A stretch of DNA of 64,000 nt from NCBI GenBank assembly GCA_021234155.1, contig JAJEKV010000060.1, forward strand, positions 3,766,451 to 3,830,450, read 5' to 3'. Of this stretch, positions 11,031 through 23,994 are shown in pieces. This DNA is from Isoetes taiwanensis. Taxonomy: Eukaryota > Streptophyta > Lycopodiopsida > Isoetales > Isoetaceae. Numbering within the stretch: the first letter of the stretch is position 1; each line of letters opens with the position of its first letter. The translations under genes were made by a program, and so were the position numbers. Below the pieces are notes generated by a model. It did not search any database. It saw only the letters and a list, made by a program, of their open reading frames with translations, and was not told the DNA's origin.

Positions 11031-11778
11031 AATGGTACTCAGCTAGGGAGAGTCCATTTTCAGATTCAGATGAAAATAGTCAGGATAGGCAGGAGAAGGT
11101 ATAACAAAAGATAGTAAGTGGAATGGATTTATTGACAGGATAACAAGATCAAATTCAGGATTTCTCATCACCACATATGAACCATTACATGCATACCAGG
11201 CAAGAAGCTTCTTGACATCCACTGGGTTATGCTGTTGTTCTTGATACATAGAATAAGAAATCCAGACACTGAGACCACTGTTCTATGCGAGCAGTTACAA
11301 ACTGTTCACTCATGTATGTAAGCTCCAATTCAAAATAAACTTACCACACTTGTGGTCACGTTCCGATTTTGTCTTTCGTGTTCGTGGAAAGCTGGGTGAC
11401 CAGTTTTGCAAGCTCAATTTGCTCTACCAATTGCATGGTGGTTATGCAAATGCTGGATTTTACTGGAAGCAAAGAAGTTGAGCAGATATTTGATGGAAGC
11501 AGAAATTCAGAGAGAAATCACGAACTTAGTTATGCGGCAGAATGTTTGGCTAAGCGGCAGCCAACTACAATTTCGCCAAAAAATCTATGTTCTAAATTTG
11601 CATAACCTAAAAATGTCTGAAAGCCTAACGGGCAACCTAAATCAGGGGTTTTGCGATGCCATTTTCATGGAAAATGCGATTCCTAAAAAAGGGTTAAAAA
11701 GGTTAGCCTAAAGGGTAATAAAAAGGTTAAAGTTTGCATATATTGGCATTGTGCGTGCATTTGGGTAAGGGTTTAGAG

Positions 11779-12843
11779 ATGGAGAAGGCAAAGGATCTGA
11801 ACATTTTGTACTCCAGCAAATTTCCCAAGCTGCTGGAAGACTATGATCTGCTCAAACGGATCGGCCAAGGTGGGCAAGCTATTGTTTTCAAATGCAAAAG
11901 AGTGGAGGACGGAAAGGAATTTGCTTGCAAAACCACCTCCAAGAACGCAGATTATGTTAGAACAGAGATGGAAATCATGCACAAATTAGCCAGCTGCCCT
12001 GGCGTCGTGCATCTAGAAGAGGTGATCAGCGACAATGATTCCTGGCATTTTATTATGGAGCTCTGCGAATGCAGCCTGGCAGACAGAATAGGGGAAAAAG
12101 GCAATCTCTCAGAGGCAGAATGCGCTCTTCTTATTCAAAATCTGGCGAAGACTCTACAGAATTTACACGCAAATGGGGTTGTCCATCGTGATCTGAAGCC
12201 GGCAAATATTCTGATAAGCTTGGGCGGAAAACCCTACGATGTAAAAGTGTCGGATTTTGGGATTTCTGCTTGTTTCGGTGCTCCAGATACTCTGTATTTT
12301 TCTAAAGTTGTGGGCACTCAGAGATATTTGGCACCAGAGCTTGTGGGCGGAAGATATTCCAAGGAGATTGATATCTGGGGACTGGGAATTATTCTGTATG
12401 AAGCACTTACTGACTGGTATGCATTTTCGGAGCTTGAAAGCTGCGACGTTCAACGTAGGCTGGCTAATGGGGAGGATCTGACAGTTTCCCATTTAGATTT
12501 TCCTCGTGATATGTCATCCGAAGCAAAGGACCTTGTTCTGGCTATGCTGCAGCCCAACCCAGAAAAAAGAATATCGTTGCAGCAAATTTTATGCCATCCC
12601 TGGGTGCTGAAGCATACTTTATCCGAATCAGCGGGCAGCAAACCAAATTGCAGAAAAAACCCATTTGTAGCACAGGCCAAATCCAAGCGTCAACGAATTC
12701 TGATGCAACAAAAGGAATCGGATGTGGATCTTCAAAGCTTGAATGGGGAATGGAAAGCTACTCCCATCTTACATGACAAATTTCTACTACTTGGAAAGCT
12801 TTGCTGCCATAATTTCCTTCGTCAAGGAATGGAAGTAATTTAA
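11779..12843 (+). CDS. Serine/threonine protein kinase, CDPK/CaMK-like, single exon
   Basis: 354 codons from ATG 11779 to TAA 12841. The longer open frame begins at a TTG, so this ATG is the best start. Kinase landmarks: glycine loop GQGGQA at residues 29-34 (third glycine replaced by alanine), ATP lysine in FACKT at 51, glutamate in TEME near 63, catalytic loop HRDLKPAN at 136-143, DFG at 159-161, APE at 185-187, DIWGLG at 198-203. All catalytic residues are present, so it should be active. The C-terminal 75 residues after the kinase end (HPWVLKHT) are basic and have no EF hands, so it is not a full CDPK. It resembles small cytosolic or nuclear CDPK-related kinases. No frame break is seen; it is the best candidate for a working gene in the window. 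Confidence 0.88.
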   Translation: MEKAKDLNILYSSKFPKLLEDYDLLKRIGQGGQAIVFKCKRVEDGKEFACKTTSKNADYVRTEMEIMHKLASCPGVVHLEEVISDNDSWHFIMELCECSLADRIGEKGNLSEAECALLIQNLAKTLQNLHANGVVHRDLKPANILISLGGKPYDVKVSDFGISACFGAPDTLYFSKVVGTQRYLAPELVGGRYSKEIDIWGLGIILYEALTDWYAFSELESCDVQRRLANGEDLTVSHLDFPRDMSSEAKDLVLAMLQPNPEKRISLQQILCHPWVLKHTLSESAGSKPNCRKNPFVAQAKSKRQRILMQQKESDVDLQSLNGEWKATPILHDKFLLLGKLCCHNFLRQGMEVI

Positions 12844-15218
12844 TGCAACAAGGTCACAGAAAAAGCCTCTGTTCAGAAATTGTTAAGATTGTTTTTTTTT
12901 GTACATCTATACTTGGAATTTTTCTCAAAACGCTGTCATGAGCTAATTGGCTCACTGTTGTACATATAAAGGTGTGAATAAAATTCATCACGAGATTATA
13001 CCTTTTTTTTTTTCTCTTGTTTATTGTGTTCAATAATAATTTTAATGACCCTACACAAGGAGAATCCATTAACTAATAGGACTGCAGAATTATGTGGCTA
13101 TCTAGGGTTAGATGACAACCTAGCCAACTGAATTTAATTTGTTCAATCATAGAACGAAAACCATGAATTTTGCTTCCTATAATAGTTAAAATGGAGAGAA
13201 TAGATGAGATGTGCCAATATGAAAGTATGATTTATCAACTCATATATAATTCAGATTCATTTTTTGTTTGAAGGTATTTATTTGAAGTTATTTTTGTTTG
13301 AGGCATTATGGTTGCGACACGTAAGATGCAAACAAACAAACAATTTTGTTTGAAGCATCTAAAGCCGACACGTGGTGCCCTTTTCTTGCTATGCAATTAA
13401 TCCTTTTTTTTGCACTTATGGTGCATTTATGGCGGCTGTACTATAGGCATTTATGATGCATCGTGAAGCTGACACGTGGTTCCCCTTTTCTTGCTCTGCA
13501 CTCAAGCATTGCGCTGCCTGCAACAAAAGACTCCGTCCCCTGTTTCGAAATCGATCAGTTGGCAATGGTTGGTGTATTTTTTAAGTTTTCTCATCATTTT
13601 CTTATTGATTCGGCAATGGAACGACTGCTCCGGCGATTATCTCCATAGCTGAGGGCTGGCTAAGCCTCTACTAGTCCTGTTCCAGGTTTTCGCAGGTAGA
13701 TAACGATTTCAAATCGGTCTGTAATTTATTTTTTTATCTAATGAAGGTTCTTCGTTTACAGGTGCAACAAGGTCGATTTAGCTAAAGCTGCTCTGGATTT
13801 GCTCTGGGTTCTGTTCGATTCGAAGAATACCTTCATTTCTGGCCTTGATTCCGCTGTTCCCTCGGTTATCAAGAAGCTGGATTTGCGTTTTTTCTGATTC
13901 AAGAAGTTGGAGCCCATTCCGTGGTCCGAACTCCTGGCAGCGCCTGTATTTTGTTAGCCCAGTGAAAGCTCATGTGGCTCGGATCATGCTTCTGCTTCTC
14001 GTGACAGCAGTGAGCCCAGTGAAAGCAGGTAAAGCTTTGGACACAGCTTCTAAATCCCATTTTTTAGTAGCAGATCTTCTTCTCTATTGACAATGCCTGA
14101 TTTGTGTCTACGAATCAACCCAACAGAGGAAAGCTATGTTTCGTATAAGATTTCCGTGCAAAACCTAGAACCCCATAACCCAACGGAGACAGAGACGGAT
14201 GCCCTGCTGCCTGTTCTGAAGATGAGTTATGGCGGCTAGAGTAGAGCCCTCTCTACCAGTTCTACTATGTTATGGTCCCTAAACTCGATCCAGCAATTGA
14301 TTTGTTATGGTTCTATAGTGCTTGAATAAGCAAACCGGTTGGCTCTTGGGGCTATGGCATAGCAAAATAGATAGCTTTTCATTTCTAATAACAGCTATTG
14401 AGTCTGGCTCCAGCAGGGGCAGTTCTACAAAGATGTCACTTGCTTCACAGCTTAATCCTGGAAAGCGAGAAAAGACTGGAAATGCCAAAAATTATGGGCA
14501 CCGGCGAGTCTTCAAAGCTCTGAAACTGTCGTTGTAGCCATTGATGCAACTAAAGCAGTTACAAAACATGCCTTACCAATGCAGTACAGCCTGGGGACCG
14601 TATTATACTTCTTGCCCTTATTCCACTCCCAACCCAAGCTCTTCAGGCGAGGGCCGGATTATAGTTGTTTTTCCGTTTTTTTCTAGACGTACAATTTTGC
14701 TAACGAATTATTCCACTTACTCTGATCGTCATAACAGGATGGAGACTTTGGAGCTTGCAGAGATTGAGTAGTGAATGTGCTTCCGGTCTCAAGAGTCAGA
14801 AAGAGGCGGAAGACGAAGCTAAAGATTGTTGCCGACATCTGCTCAAACAGCTCCAACCAAGTTCTTCCGACAGAACTACATGCATTCCATCTTCTCGAGC
14901 CCTGCCCTGTGCCCACTGGACAGAAGCTTCGGATATGGACTTGAAAGAGGTGTCGGATATGGATGCATTCTTGGGCTTTTCTGCTTATTGCAAATCTGGC
15001 AAGCATTGTTTTGCTGAATCAAAAGTAAGCATCTTGTGGCTATTCTGGATGCCCTGTTTCCCATCACATTCTCCCACTGTTAATCGGCAGAGGCCAGATT
15101 ATGTCCCGAAGACAGTCATCCTCTGGAGCATGCATCTGCCCTTTGTGGGGAATTTTAGTGATCTGACACTCTATAAGCTTGTGCTATACTCTGTTGGGTT
15201 GGCGAGAACAATTTCGCA
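12844..15218. other. Spacer and possible CIPK 5' region, with a G-box duplication
   Basis: No coding motif was recognised in 2.4 kb. At 13367 and 13470 two related segments each contain GACACGTGG followed by CCCTTTTCTTGCT, about 105 bases apart, so a G-box-containing block is duplicated. Pyrimidine-rich stretches just before 15219 would suit a 5' UTR of the CIPK-like exon. Confidence 0.45.
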
Positions 15219-15383
15219 ATGAATATGGTGGTGCGCAATGTGGGGAAGCATGAGCTGGGCCGCACTATTGGCGAAGGTACTTTTGCAAAGGTTAAGTTTG
15301 CACAGAATACAGAAACAGGGGAGAATATGGCCATGAAAGTGATGAATGAGGAGACTATTCTCAACCATAAGATGGTAGATCAA
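15219..15383 (+). pseudogene. CIPK/SnRK3-type kinase, first exon only
   Basis: From ATG 15219 the frame gives GKHELGRTIGEGTFAKVKF (glycine loop), then ETGENMAMKVMNEETIL with the ATP lysine, then NHKMVDQ followed by a good donor, GTAAGT at 15384. This matches exon 1 of CBL-interacting kinases, which act downstream of calcium sensors of the CBL family, and the intron sits where CIPK genes have one. No second exon (expected REI..M..L.HPN) is visible before repeat family A starts at about 16,575, nor later on this strand. It is either an orphan exon or the head of a gene with a very long intron. I treat it as a likely fragment. Confidence 0.75.
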
Positions 15384-16574
15384 GTAAGTTTTCTCCCTTT
15401 CGCTACTAGAAATAGAATAGAAGAATTTTACAGAAATTTACAGAAATCAGGCTTGTTCTGAAATTTACAGAGCACATATAATAATCTGGATGCATGCCGG
15501 AACATATTAATTGCAAATTCAGTGTTCTTTAGGACAATGTAGTCCGTAATGCTTGGTTTCTTCTCTAGTTCTCTACCATTGAAGTAGAATCAGGGTCCTT
15601 AATGCATTTCTGAGGCAGTCAGCTTTGTTGAAATCTCTATTAATTTGTTTTTGTCTGTTGTGATTATCAGAAATGTGTGCCATTCCATATCCAATGAGAG
15701 TTTTGTTCAAGGATGGTATGGATTTTATAAAGGTATAATGGTTTAGGGCTTTGGATATATGCCATCACACTAACACATGTTTTATATTGCTGGCAGATTT
15801 TTCTCTGAGTCTCTGGATCTCATGTGGTTCATTTGGAATGTGCGAGAATATACCCAAATATCACAACAATCTTAGGAAGATTAGGCAACACTTTTTAACT
15901 AAGTTTGCATAATGATCTTTGACCATATACTATCCCCAAAAATCTACAAATATTTTGAGTTTTAAGGGAGATCAAATGCACACACAACACTAGCATTACT
16001 CAATTAACTTAGTCTTCACTTTATGTTGTGTCTGAACATATCTGAGGAGGGGCAGGAGAAGGACATTTCTTACATCACTGGAAAAGATGATTAACTAGAA
16101 ATGCATGTCATAAATTGCATAAGTCCAACTTCTATTGAAGTGTTGTCGTCTATGTAAAACTAAGGCGATGCGTTGCAATTTTGGTCAGGCGGCCAACGAC
16201 CTGTGAGATGATATCAATGCTCTGCTCTTCTCTTCTGGAGTGGCAAAATGGGTCAGATGGCAGCCTCAGGGAGTTTAGGCCCCTCCCTTCCCTAGCTTAT
16301 ACTTGTGTCAATTGTCTTTGTTGTTGCCTTTGAAATCTCCAGACCGCCATTGTCTTTTTGTTGCATATAATACTGCCTTTTGCAGGATGAGAAGTGAGAT
16401 GATTGAGGGTGGTTTAGTTAAAAATTTTCATTTTGAATTTGCCCTTCATAATACTTGGGTCTCGAACTGAGGTTCAAAACCCACTGGCTATTGTTGCATG
16501 ACATGATTGTCAAAAAAAAAAAGGGCATCCTATAGTCGTTATGGTCAGCATCCTTCTATCGTAAAAAAAAGTGC
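15384..16574. other. Sequence after the CIPK exon, no further exon seen
   Basis: AT-rich, with scattered stops in all frames. I searched by eye for CIPK exon 2-type motifs and found none. A poly-A/G run at about 16510 and a TTCTA pentanucleotide run near 16815 are the only simple repeats. Confidence 0.45.
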
Positions 16575-18445
16575 ACGGCCGCCGCGATAAGTTTCTTGTA
16601 TAAATAAAGGTGTCCTCCATCCATATCCAATACTTCTTCAAATTTCTTGTCAATTATATGATTTCATATGTTGGGTTTGTCATCTTGGTAGGCGCCAAAG
16701 ATTTGTGCTACTTACATTTTACATAATGTTCTTTCAGCAATGACATAAAGGGAAAAAAAGAAAAAAAATAGAAAGAAACATTTTGGTTAAACATGTACTT
16801 TGATATCTCCTTCATATTCTATTCTATTCTATTCTTCTTGTTTGCATTGGATTTTAAGAAGAGTATATTAATATTTGAGCTTAAAAGACTTTTGGCCAAC
16901 CTTAAATGTACAAATGTGAAGTCTCGTTTTTCATGTAACTTTTATCTGCTTATGAATCAAATTGAAACAAAAGTTCCATTGCATGTGGATCACTTTTGTG
17001 GATGCATGCATGGTTTTTATTTCCATTGGCTTTTCACATGCCTTCGTTTCTTAGTGCCATTTTTGTTTTAAGTATTCACTTTTTACTCCTTTAAATTTAA
17101 AGAAATTGTTGCCACGATTTGTCGTATATATGTTGTAGATTATGTAGTACATAAAGGTTGCAGACTTGTGATAGGTGTGCATCCTAGAATAATTTATCTA
17201 TTGGTATTATTTTGCAAATTAAAATGGTCACACGAGGGCCTAACAATGTAACAAGTTTGAACAAAGTAGTTAACATTTTGACCAAAGAGACAAAATACGC
17301 TTTAGAATGTAGTTACACATGCCTTGTATGTTTCCTAGATAAAGCATAACGGTTTATTCATATAGTGTCCTGTAGCTATAGATGTCCTATCTAATTGCAT
17401 GAGTTAAAGGGTTTGTATATATCTAACAATTGGGCTAACATCTTCCTTGAGTGAAATATATAATATTATCTCTATGTACATCAAGACTTCACTAGCAAAA
17501 ATAAGTTTATTATAGCGCTGTGAAGATTTAAATTGGTGATTGTTGGTATTTTGAGACTATAAAGATTTAAGATTTAAAAATTGTATTTGTTCGTCTAATA
17601 TAAATGTACCTATTCCCAAGAAGCCAGTTGAGTAGTGGAAGCTAAACCATTCAAGGATGCTACAATAAATGCATAGTAACTACCCTTAAGGTGATGGACA
17701 AATGTTATATAGATGGATATAGAATCAATCTCCATATATTTCGCCACTTTCTATTCCTCAAATAGATTTCAAGGCAATTTTTGGACGAGTCGGAGATGAA
17801 CCAATATAGGGGTGTTAATCTATAGCTTCTAAGCAACAATGTTGAAGCTTCAAAGTGCATCAATTTTTGCAATTATATGCTTGTTACAAAGTCAATGGCA
17901 TAGGAAAAAAATGGCAATTATACGCTTGCTGCAAAGTCAATAAGGAAAAAATAATATAACTAATGTGCTCAAATAAATATAATCCTCAACTAAAAAGAAA
18001 ATACGCTTTTAATCTCTATCCCCAAGCTTATCCTACTGCTAGTTAATCTATTTATTCATGCAATACATAACTCTGAGTCCATCTAAAGTCACGTATCTTT
18101 ATATCCACACCTTAATCTTTCCAGGAAATGCGCCTTAGATGTTCCACAGATATCATCTTTCCTCACATTTTCCTCTTTGAGGCTTTCCTTGTTCACCGTC
18201 CATTCCATTAAACATACCATTAATCATAGAGTGGGTCACAACACGATGCCATGTGTTTTGTGAAATTGTTGAAAATGGGTTGATAAATAAGATTTGTGCG
18301 GCATTTTTTGCTATTATTTTTTTAACAGGCTTGCCTAACCCTCAACAACATTTCTTGGCTTCCTAGGCTATCCACATGTATAGCCAACTGGGCTTTATTG
18401 AATGAGATGCTTTGATCTATAATTCTTGAAGGGCTCGCATGAAAA
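16575..18445 (+). mobile_element. Repeat family A, intact reference copy (non-coding)
   Basis: This block recurs, reversed, in pieces at 37468-37861, 38601-39035, 45223-45695 and 51198-51690, and directly at 18765-18900. Put together, the reversed pieces follow this copy base by base in order, so this is the uninterrupted form. It has no ORF of note. Its start carries GGCCGCCGCGATAA(A/G)TTTCTTGT, which also occurs at 53471. Near 17865-17945 there is an internal duplication of about 45 bases. Class unknown: no terminal inverted repeat or LTR pair was identified with confidence. Confidence 0.75.
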
Positions 18446-18469
18446 CAGACAAAAGCTCCCGATAAACAT

Positions 18470-18755
18470 AGGGAATATCCAGTTATATCATCTGGACCCC
18501 AAAAACATTCTACAGATGTCGGTTAAGTTTACCTGCCGAGAGCTTATCGCCGGGATTAAAAAAGCCCTGCCCTTTCAGGTTTTCGAGGAAAAACCCTAGT
18601 GATAAGCCCTCCACAAGGGGCTTGGACACAACATAAGGCTGCAAAAAAACGCTCCCACAAAGAAACCCATGAAGCCTGAAGAAGATAAACTAGAAGCGCA
18701 CATCCCACTGTACCTGCACATCAACAAACTAGAATACAAAGATAAGAATCAACAA
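18470..18755 (+). repeat. Repeat family H, copy 2
   Basis: Aligns with the reverse complement of 1763-2050 over its full length. It contains the core CGGGATTAAAAAA.CCCTGCC and GGTTTTCGAGG. It lies directly after the family A copy and before a second, partial piece of family A, so H may be part of, or nested in, a larger family A element. Confidence 0.7.
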
Positions 18756-18764
18756 ACTGTGCCA

Positions 18765-18900
18765 ATAATTTATCTATTGGTATTATTTTGCAAATTAAAA
18801 TGGGCACCCACAAGGGCCTAACCATGCAACAAGTTTCAACAAAGTAGTTAAGATTGACCAAAGAGACGAAATACGCTTTAGAATGTAGTTACACATGCCT
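18765..18900 (+). repeat. Partial direct copy of repeat family A
   Basis: Matches 17190-17325 (TTATCTATTGGTATTATTTT through GTAGTTACACATGCCTT). It breaks off where the divergent-gene block begins at about 18,905, so that block was probably inserted into it. The continuation after CATGCCTT was not found on the far side. Confidence 0.75.
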
Positions 18901-19128
18901 TAAACAAGATCTCGTTTAATAAACAAGATCTTAAACACTAAGCCTGTAGCTGCATTATAGTAGAATGAAACAACCCCCTACAAAAGTTAAATGGCATCCA
19001 CACGCCATCATTTGGAAACTTTGCCCCTAATGGTACAAGTATTCAAAATGTTCTGTTATGGTTCATCTTCTCCTGTATACATGGAAACATCAAGTTAAAG
19101 TTAAGCTATGGCGAGACTGCAGTAACTA

Positions 19129-20868
19129 ACCTATCTTTTCCTCAATGACTTTTCAATCGTATCTTCATTTTTTCCACCTACTATCTGAGCAGGAACCTCA
19201 TTTTCAACCCACTTGGATGATTATGTCTTGCGCTGCTTTTTCCTCAACTACAATATGAGGAGTAATCAGCACAGGCTTCATCCGTGATCTATCCCCGCTC
19301 TATAACCCGATGCACACCCGCTACAAAGGATAAAATCTTAAGACTACTATATGTTTCAAGTGATAATGGAAAAAGTTTGATCCCACCTTTCAATGAATAT
19401 GCATTTGAGGTCTTTTCTGCATTTGAGGCCTTTTCTGCATTTGAGGTCTTTTTCTTTCAAAACTAACTAACCTCGCTTTAAAGAAAAGGACATTCGGCCA
19501 GTGATTGATTCAAAGTGCCCTACAAAGGAAATACCTGATTTGAAGTTGCCTTCCAAAGGAGAGGCATTTGGAGGACAATCATAAAGATATTCTACTTGAT
19601 TAACGCAAGTTGCGCCATCTTCACTTGCTGGTAGAGAAACATGTTTAAGCTTCTTCACAATTATATTGGTTTCACAATCATCACTGCCATCTTTGATTTC
19701 CTCTTCATAATTGTAACCGAGTTCTAATCTTGCGTAAGACCTGCTGGCACTTGGGTATTGCATCCATCAACTATGCATGTCCAAGCATCTGGTACAGCTT
19801 GGAAACAACAAACATGATAAGTGTGTTGGCACTTCAGTTTTACTATAAACAAGTATTCATATGTGTATAGCAATCCACATGCCGCACAAATATTAGACTC
19901 TATTCCACAGGGAGTTTGTAAATGCCCGCTCGGGGCTTCAAACACTTCCTTGATTTAAAATTCTGTTGTATTGCAAGCAAATGCGTTCGCTTTGCATTCG
20001 AATGGCAAATGTCATCAGTCAAAGATGCAACACTCGATGATAGAGAGGAAAGTTTGTTCTCCAACTGGTTCTTTTTCTCAGAATTCAAACTTTTATAAGC
20101 AGACTCCATTGCTGACTTCAAGTTCTGTTGCTCAATTCGAAGCGTAAAAATTGCTGGCGCCATGTCCTCATCATCTCCGAAATTATCTACCAAATCCTTA
20201 AATTGTGCAGTCTTTTCATCCATCATAGAAGCTAGTGATTTCAGCATTTGCACATTCCCCTCCAGCCTAAGAAGTTCATGCTCTGTGTTGGCAATGGCAA
20301 TTTCTGTCTTGCTTTTCTCATTCATCAATGACTTCAAGTGTTCCATGACAGCAGTCAAATTGACAACAATAGGATCACCTCCATCACATTGAGATTTCCT
20401 TTTCTGCTCTACTGACATTTTCATAGAATCAAAGGCAAATTGGGCCCAATCCACTTCAAATTTTGCAGGGTTGGACTGACCTTTCAAAGTTCGCTGCCAT
20501 GCAAATGCTCTGGCAAACCAAGTGTGAGCTTCATGATTTGTGAGTCCTTGTTGGTAAACTCGCTTGATTAAACCATTCAGTTCTTCTGCAAACTGAGGCT
20601 GGATCATGAAAACGTGGATTTTACCATTTTTAAGTGGAACTTTCCATGCGCTAAAGAATTCTGCTTCTGTAATGTCTGATTTCTTCACATTCTTGGGATC
20701 CGTAGAACACAACCCACGAAGCTCATCAAATTCTATCTTTATTCTTGCTAGTGGGATTTGCAAAGAGAGATTAAGCAATTTCAGCTGTAATTTTAGGGAT
20801 TGGCACAGAGAAAAAACCTAATAAAACTAAGTAAGAAAAAAACATGCTTCATCTATTGCGTTCTCCAT
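19129..20868 (-). pseudogene. Coiled-coil/RING-like protein of a transposon-like block, copy A
   Basis: Exon 1 begins at ATG 20868 (MENAIDEA). A main exon (about 19,930-20,790) encodes ITEAEFFSAWKVPLKNGK, AHTWFARAFAWQRTL, and then a long alpha-helical coiled coil (KSKTEIAIANTEHELLRL; LRIEQQNLKSAMESAY). A later exon has a zinc-binding motif: CAACG, then CQHTYHVCC, then WTCIVDGC, spaced like a RING-H2 finger. The last exon (19129-19318) holds VENEVPAQIVGGKNEDTIEK. A frameshift after PAGLTQD and a shortened last exon break it. Function is unknown. It sits head to head with a transposase-like gene and is duplicated at 28.3-30.6 kb, so I infer an accessory gene of a mobile element. Confidence 0.6.
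19395..19456. repeat. 18-bp tandem repeat in copy A
   Basis: GCATTTGAGGTCTTTTCT is repeated three times with one or two changes. Copy B at 28590 has only one unit, so the expansion occurred after the duplication. Confidence 0.8.
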
Positions 20869-21430
20869 GGCGCTAGCATTAAAGTGTTGGCGGTGATTTG
20901 CACTGGTAGAAGGATTACCGGATGAATCGAGTGCCAAATTCAACTGGATGAATCGAGCAGCAAATTTGACTGAATGAACCAAAATGAAATAAGGTGACGT
21001 GAAAAGAAGGGCAGTCAATGTTGACGGGTGAGCGAAACAATGTTTAAAAAAAAAAGTGCTGAATAGGTGCTTTGATTTCGTAATTTTGCAAGGGTCTAGC
21101 ATTTTTGGACCCAAATAACATCATTTTATCTTTTTCATTTACTTTGGCTCAACACCGATGAGGAATGCAGGAAGACACAAGGCTTTTATGGGAGAAAGGG
21201 CCAAAGAAAGCTTGCGCTATAGCAGGCTTGTGCCAAAGAAAGCTTGGGTCTAAAGAGCTGGCGCTAAAACTGGCGTCCCTATCCCTAGAATGATGGTTCT
21301 CTTCTATATAAGAAGAGGACCATAGCATTACAAAGAGCTAACTCTTGGATTTCACGGTATTTGCTCAGGTTTGGCACAGTCCATTCTTCAAAAGAAATCC
21401 AATCCCAACCCTAGGATTCCTGCCAGTGAA
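20869..21430. promoter_or_regulatory. Shared 5' region between two divergent genes
   Basis: About 560 bases separate the ATG of the minus-strand gene (20868) from the likely ATG of the plus-strand transposase (21431). A TATA-like CTATATAAG lies at 21304-21312, about 120 bases before that ATG. In copy B the part equivalent to 21035-21113 is missing and the similarity ends at about 30,742, so the second copy has lost the plus-side promoter. Confidence 0.5.
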
Positions 21431-22976
21431 ATGGGTGATGAAAACGATAATGGCCTTGGTGCTCAACATGCTTAGGAATCTGCTGATGCTGTTGATGTAG
21501 ACCTTTCTAGTTCAGGGTTTGATACTGTAAATTGCAATTGCAAAGCATCAAGCCGAAAAGAAGCGGATTTGGAGACAAAAGAAGAAAGAAAGTCATTCTA
21601 ACAAAGAAATTCAATCACCAGACAAAGTAAGCAAGGTAAGCATGCGAAGAAAGCAACAATTGACAAAGAAGCTGGCTGATTCTGTGGAGAAAGCAGTAAA
21701 AGAAATATGTGGCAGCCTTCATTTTGTAGACCGAGCTGAGGTATCTTCTAATGCTATTAGAAAAATCAATCTTTTTGATGAGAAGGCTATTACTGATTAT
21801 GAAACAGTAAAAAAAGTTATGGAAATTTTGAAAAACTTGTTTGAATCACATAAATTGGCAAGGAAGACTGACGTTCTGAGAGCTAGAAGTGCTGCTATGG
21901 TTTATATTGTAGATCCCAACATTGATTGTTCAGCTGTTTCTAGAATATTTAATTTGAGTAGAAGCATAGTCAGTACAACAAGAAATAGAAGAGTCTTTAA
22001 GGTGCAGGACCATGGTCTATGTTCACAAGAAGAGTCAGAAGTGATAGATTCTTGAATGAGATTAGGAAAATAGTTGTAGATTATTGGACTGATAATACTA
22101 GAGCTTCGTTCAACAAAAAGGATGTCTTGAAAATAAGGATTGCACAAAAACAAAAGGTGCTTCATCCTTTGCATTTCTTGGAAGAGACACAGGTAATACT
22201 TCTATTTTATATGTTAATTATTTTGATAGCATGTTTCAATTGGTGATGATTATATTTTCTTCTGCAGGTGGCTTTCTTTCAACGTTTCAAGAGAGATCAT
22301 GCTGAACTCAATATCTCACTGACAGCATTTCAAGCTTTGAAACCAGAATTCGTTAGAAAGATCAAAGATCGAGAGACGTGTTGTTGTGTTCATCATACGA
22401 AAATGGACTACATCAGGTTAGCAATTAACAAAATTAGGAACGATTCTAGGATTCATGGTGCTGATTGCACATGCAAGTGTGTCGTATATGGTCTTGGGCC
22501 AACTTGTTTAGCTAAGAGCAGTACGTACATGTCTAAGAGTGAGTTGTGGAGGTCGTTGACTTGTCCTAAGGATGAATATGAGGAATGGTACAAGCATGAA
22601 TGCTTGCTGCTTCAATGTAAGAAGTGCGGCCCCTCAAAGCTTCCCGTTTGTCCAAAAGAGAAGAAAGACGAGCACTATATGATTGATTGGAAAACATTTG
22701 ATCAGGTACCCTCCTAAATTTCTAAGTTTCTTATGTGTTCTATTATAATGATGCTAAAGGGTTAAAATAAGTTGTTTACATGCTTGATTTCCATGTACAG
22801 TCATACGCATAAGCTAGTTTTTTGTTGGTGTATTTTATAGTATTATAATATGATAGATTAGATTTCAGGGTGGATTCTAGTGCATAGGTTGGTAGTCTAG
22901 GTTGCTAGTTTCGCTGTTAGAGGTTGGTTGCCATAGATGTATTGCATTGCATTGGTTGGTAGGCTGCTAAACATTG

Positions 22977-23994
22977 GTTGGTAGGCTGCTGAACAGCCCA
23001 CTTGATTATATACAGTGTCTACACATGCATGTGATGATGGCTTAAATAGATTAACAAGGCTTAAATAGTGATGCTCAGCTCAAATTTTTCTATACAGTTC
23101 TAGGTTTTATTTTAGATTGGCAAAATGGCCTTGCCTTGTGTACATAGCTTCTTGTTTATCAATCATGATAATCAGAGAAGGGCTTTCAACTAGAATAATG
23201 ATAAATGCTATTTATCTTGACATCATTGCAAGTAAGAAAAAGAGGCTGGAGAGTACTTACTGTAAGGAAAATATTTGTCTGTATTCTTCTGCTGCCTTGA
23301 ACTGTTCTCTTCAGTTTTGGTTTTTTAATCTCTGATTTCAGGCATTGAATATTGAAAGCATCCATGATTTCTAGCATTGCCCATATTTTTCTTTTGTATC
23401 TCTGTTAAGAATCAGGCCAGGATAAAATAAAATAGTGTACAATACACACTGGGACGTCATTGTGGCTAAAGACGTAAAGCATACTCCTAGATTATTGATA
23501 TGCCTGATATATAATATGGCAATGGTTGTCAAATGTAACTTCTTGATTAGCTCTATATAGTATGTATTCTTCTGCAATGCAAAAGGCAAATACTAGTCCA
23601 TTCTTTGATATTTGTTTCAAATCAACTTTGTTGGGGTGTATGACTCATAGGCCAGTTGGTGTGAATGATGTAAACAATGCTCTGCATCCCTTAGAAAGCT
23701 CCCACTACCAGCCAAAATCTAAGCCTCGTGTTGCATTAGGTGAAATATCAATAAAATTTAATGGATCTTTCATCTCATGTCAAGTTTTTAGTTTTTATTA
23801 TAGTGTCACATAACTTCTTGTACAAGGGGGTGCAATAAGTTCATTAGATCCATCATGCCAAAAAAAAATACTAGTTTTAGTAGTGACGTTGGTTGGTAGG
23901 CTGCTGAACAACCCACTTGATTATGTACAATGTCTGCACATGCATGTGATGATGGCTTAAATAGATTAACAAGGCTTAAATAGTGATGCTCAGC
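22977..23994. repeat. Pair of about 100-bp direct repeats in the transposase intron
   Basis: 22977-23075 and 23890-23994 are nearly identical: GGTTGGTAGGCTGCTGAACA, then CATGCATGTGATGATGGC, then TTAACAAGGCTTAAATAGTG. A shorter tandem of GGTTGGTAGGCTGCT precedes the first copy. Confidence 0.85.

Noticed and set aside
16440-16500. tRNA-like B box near GAGGTTCAAAACCC
   Set aside because: No A box at the right distance and no cloverleaf could be drawn; no tRNA gene was found anywhere in the window.
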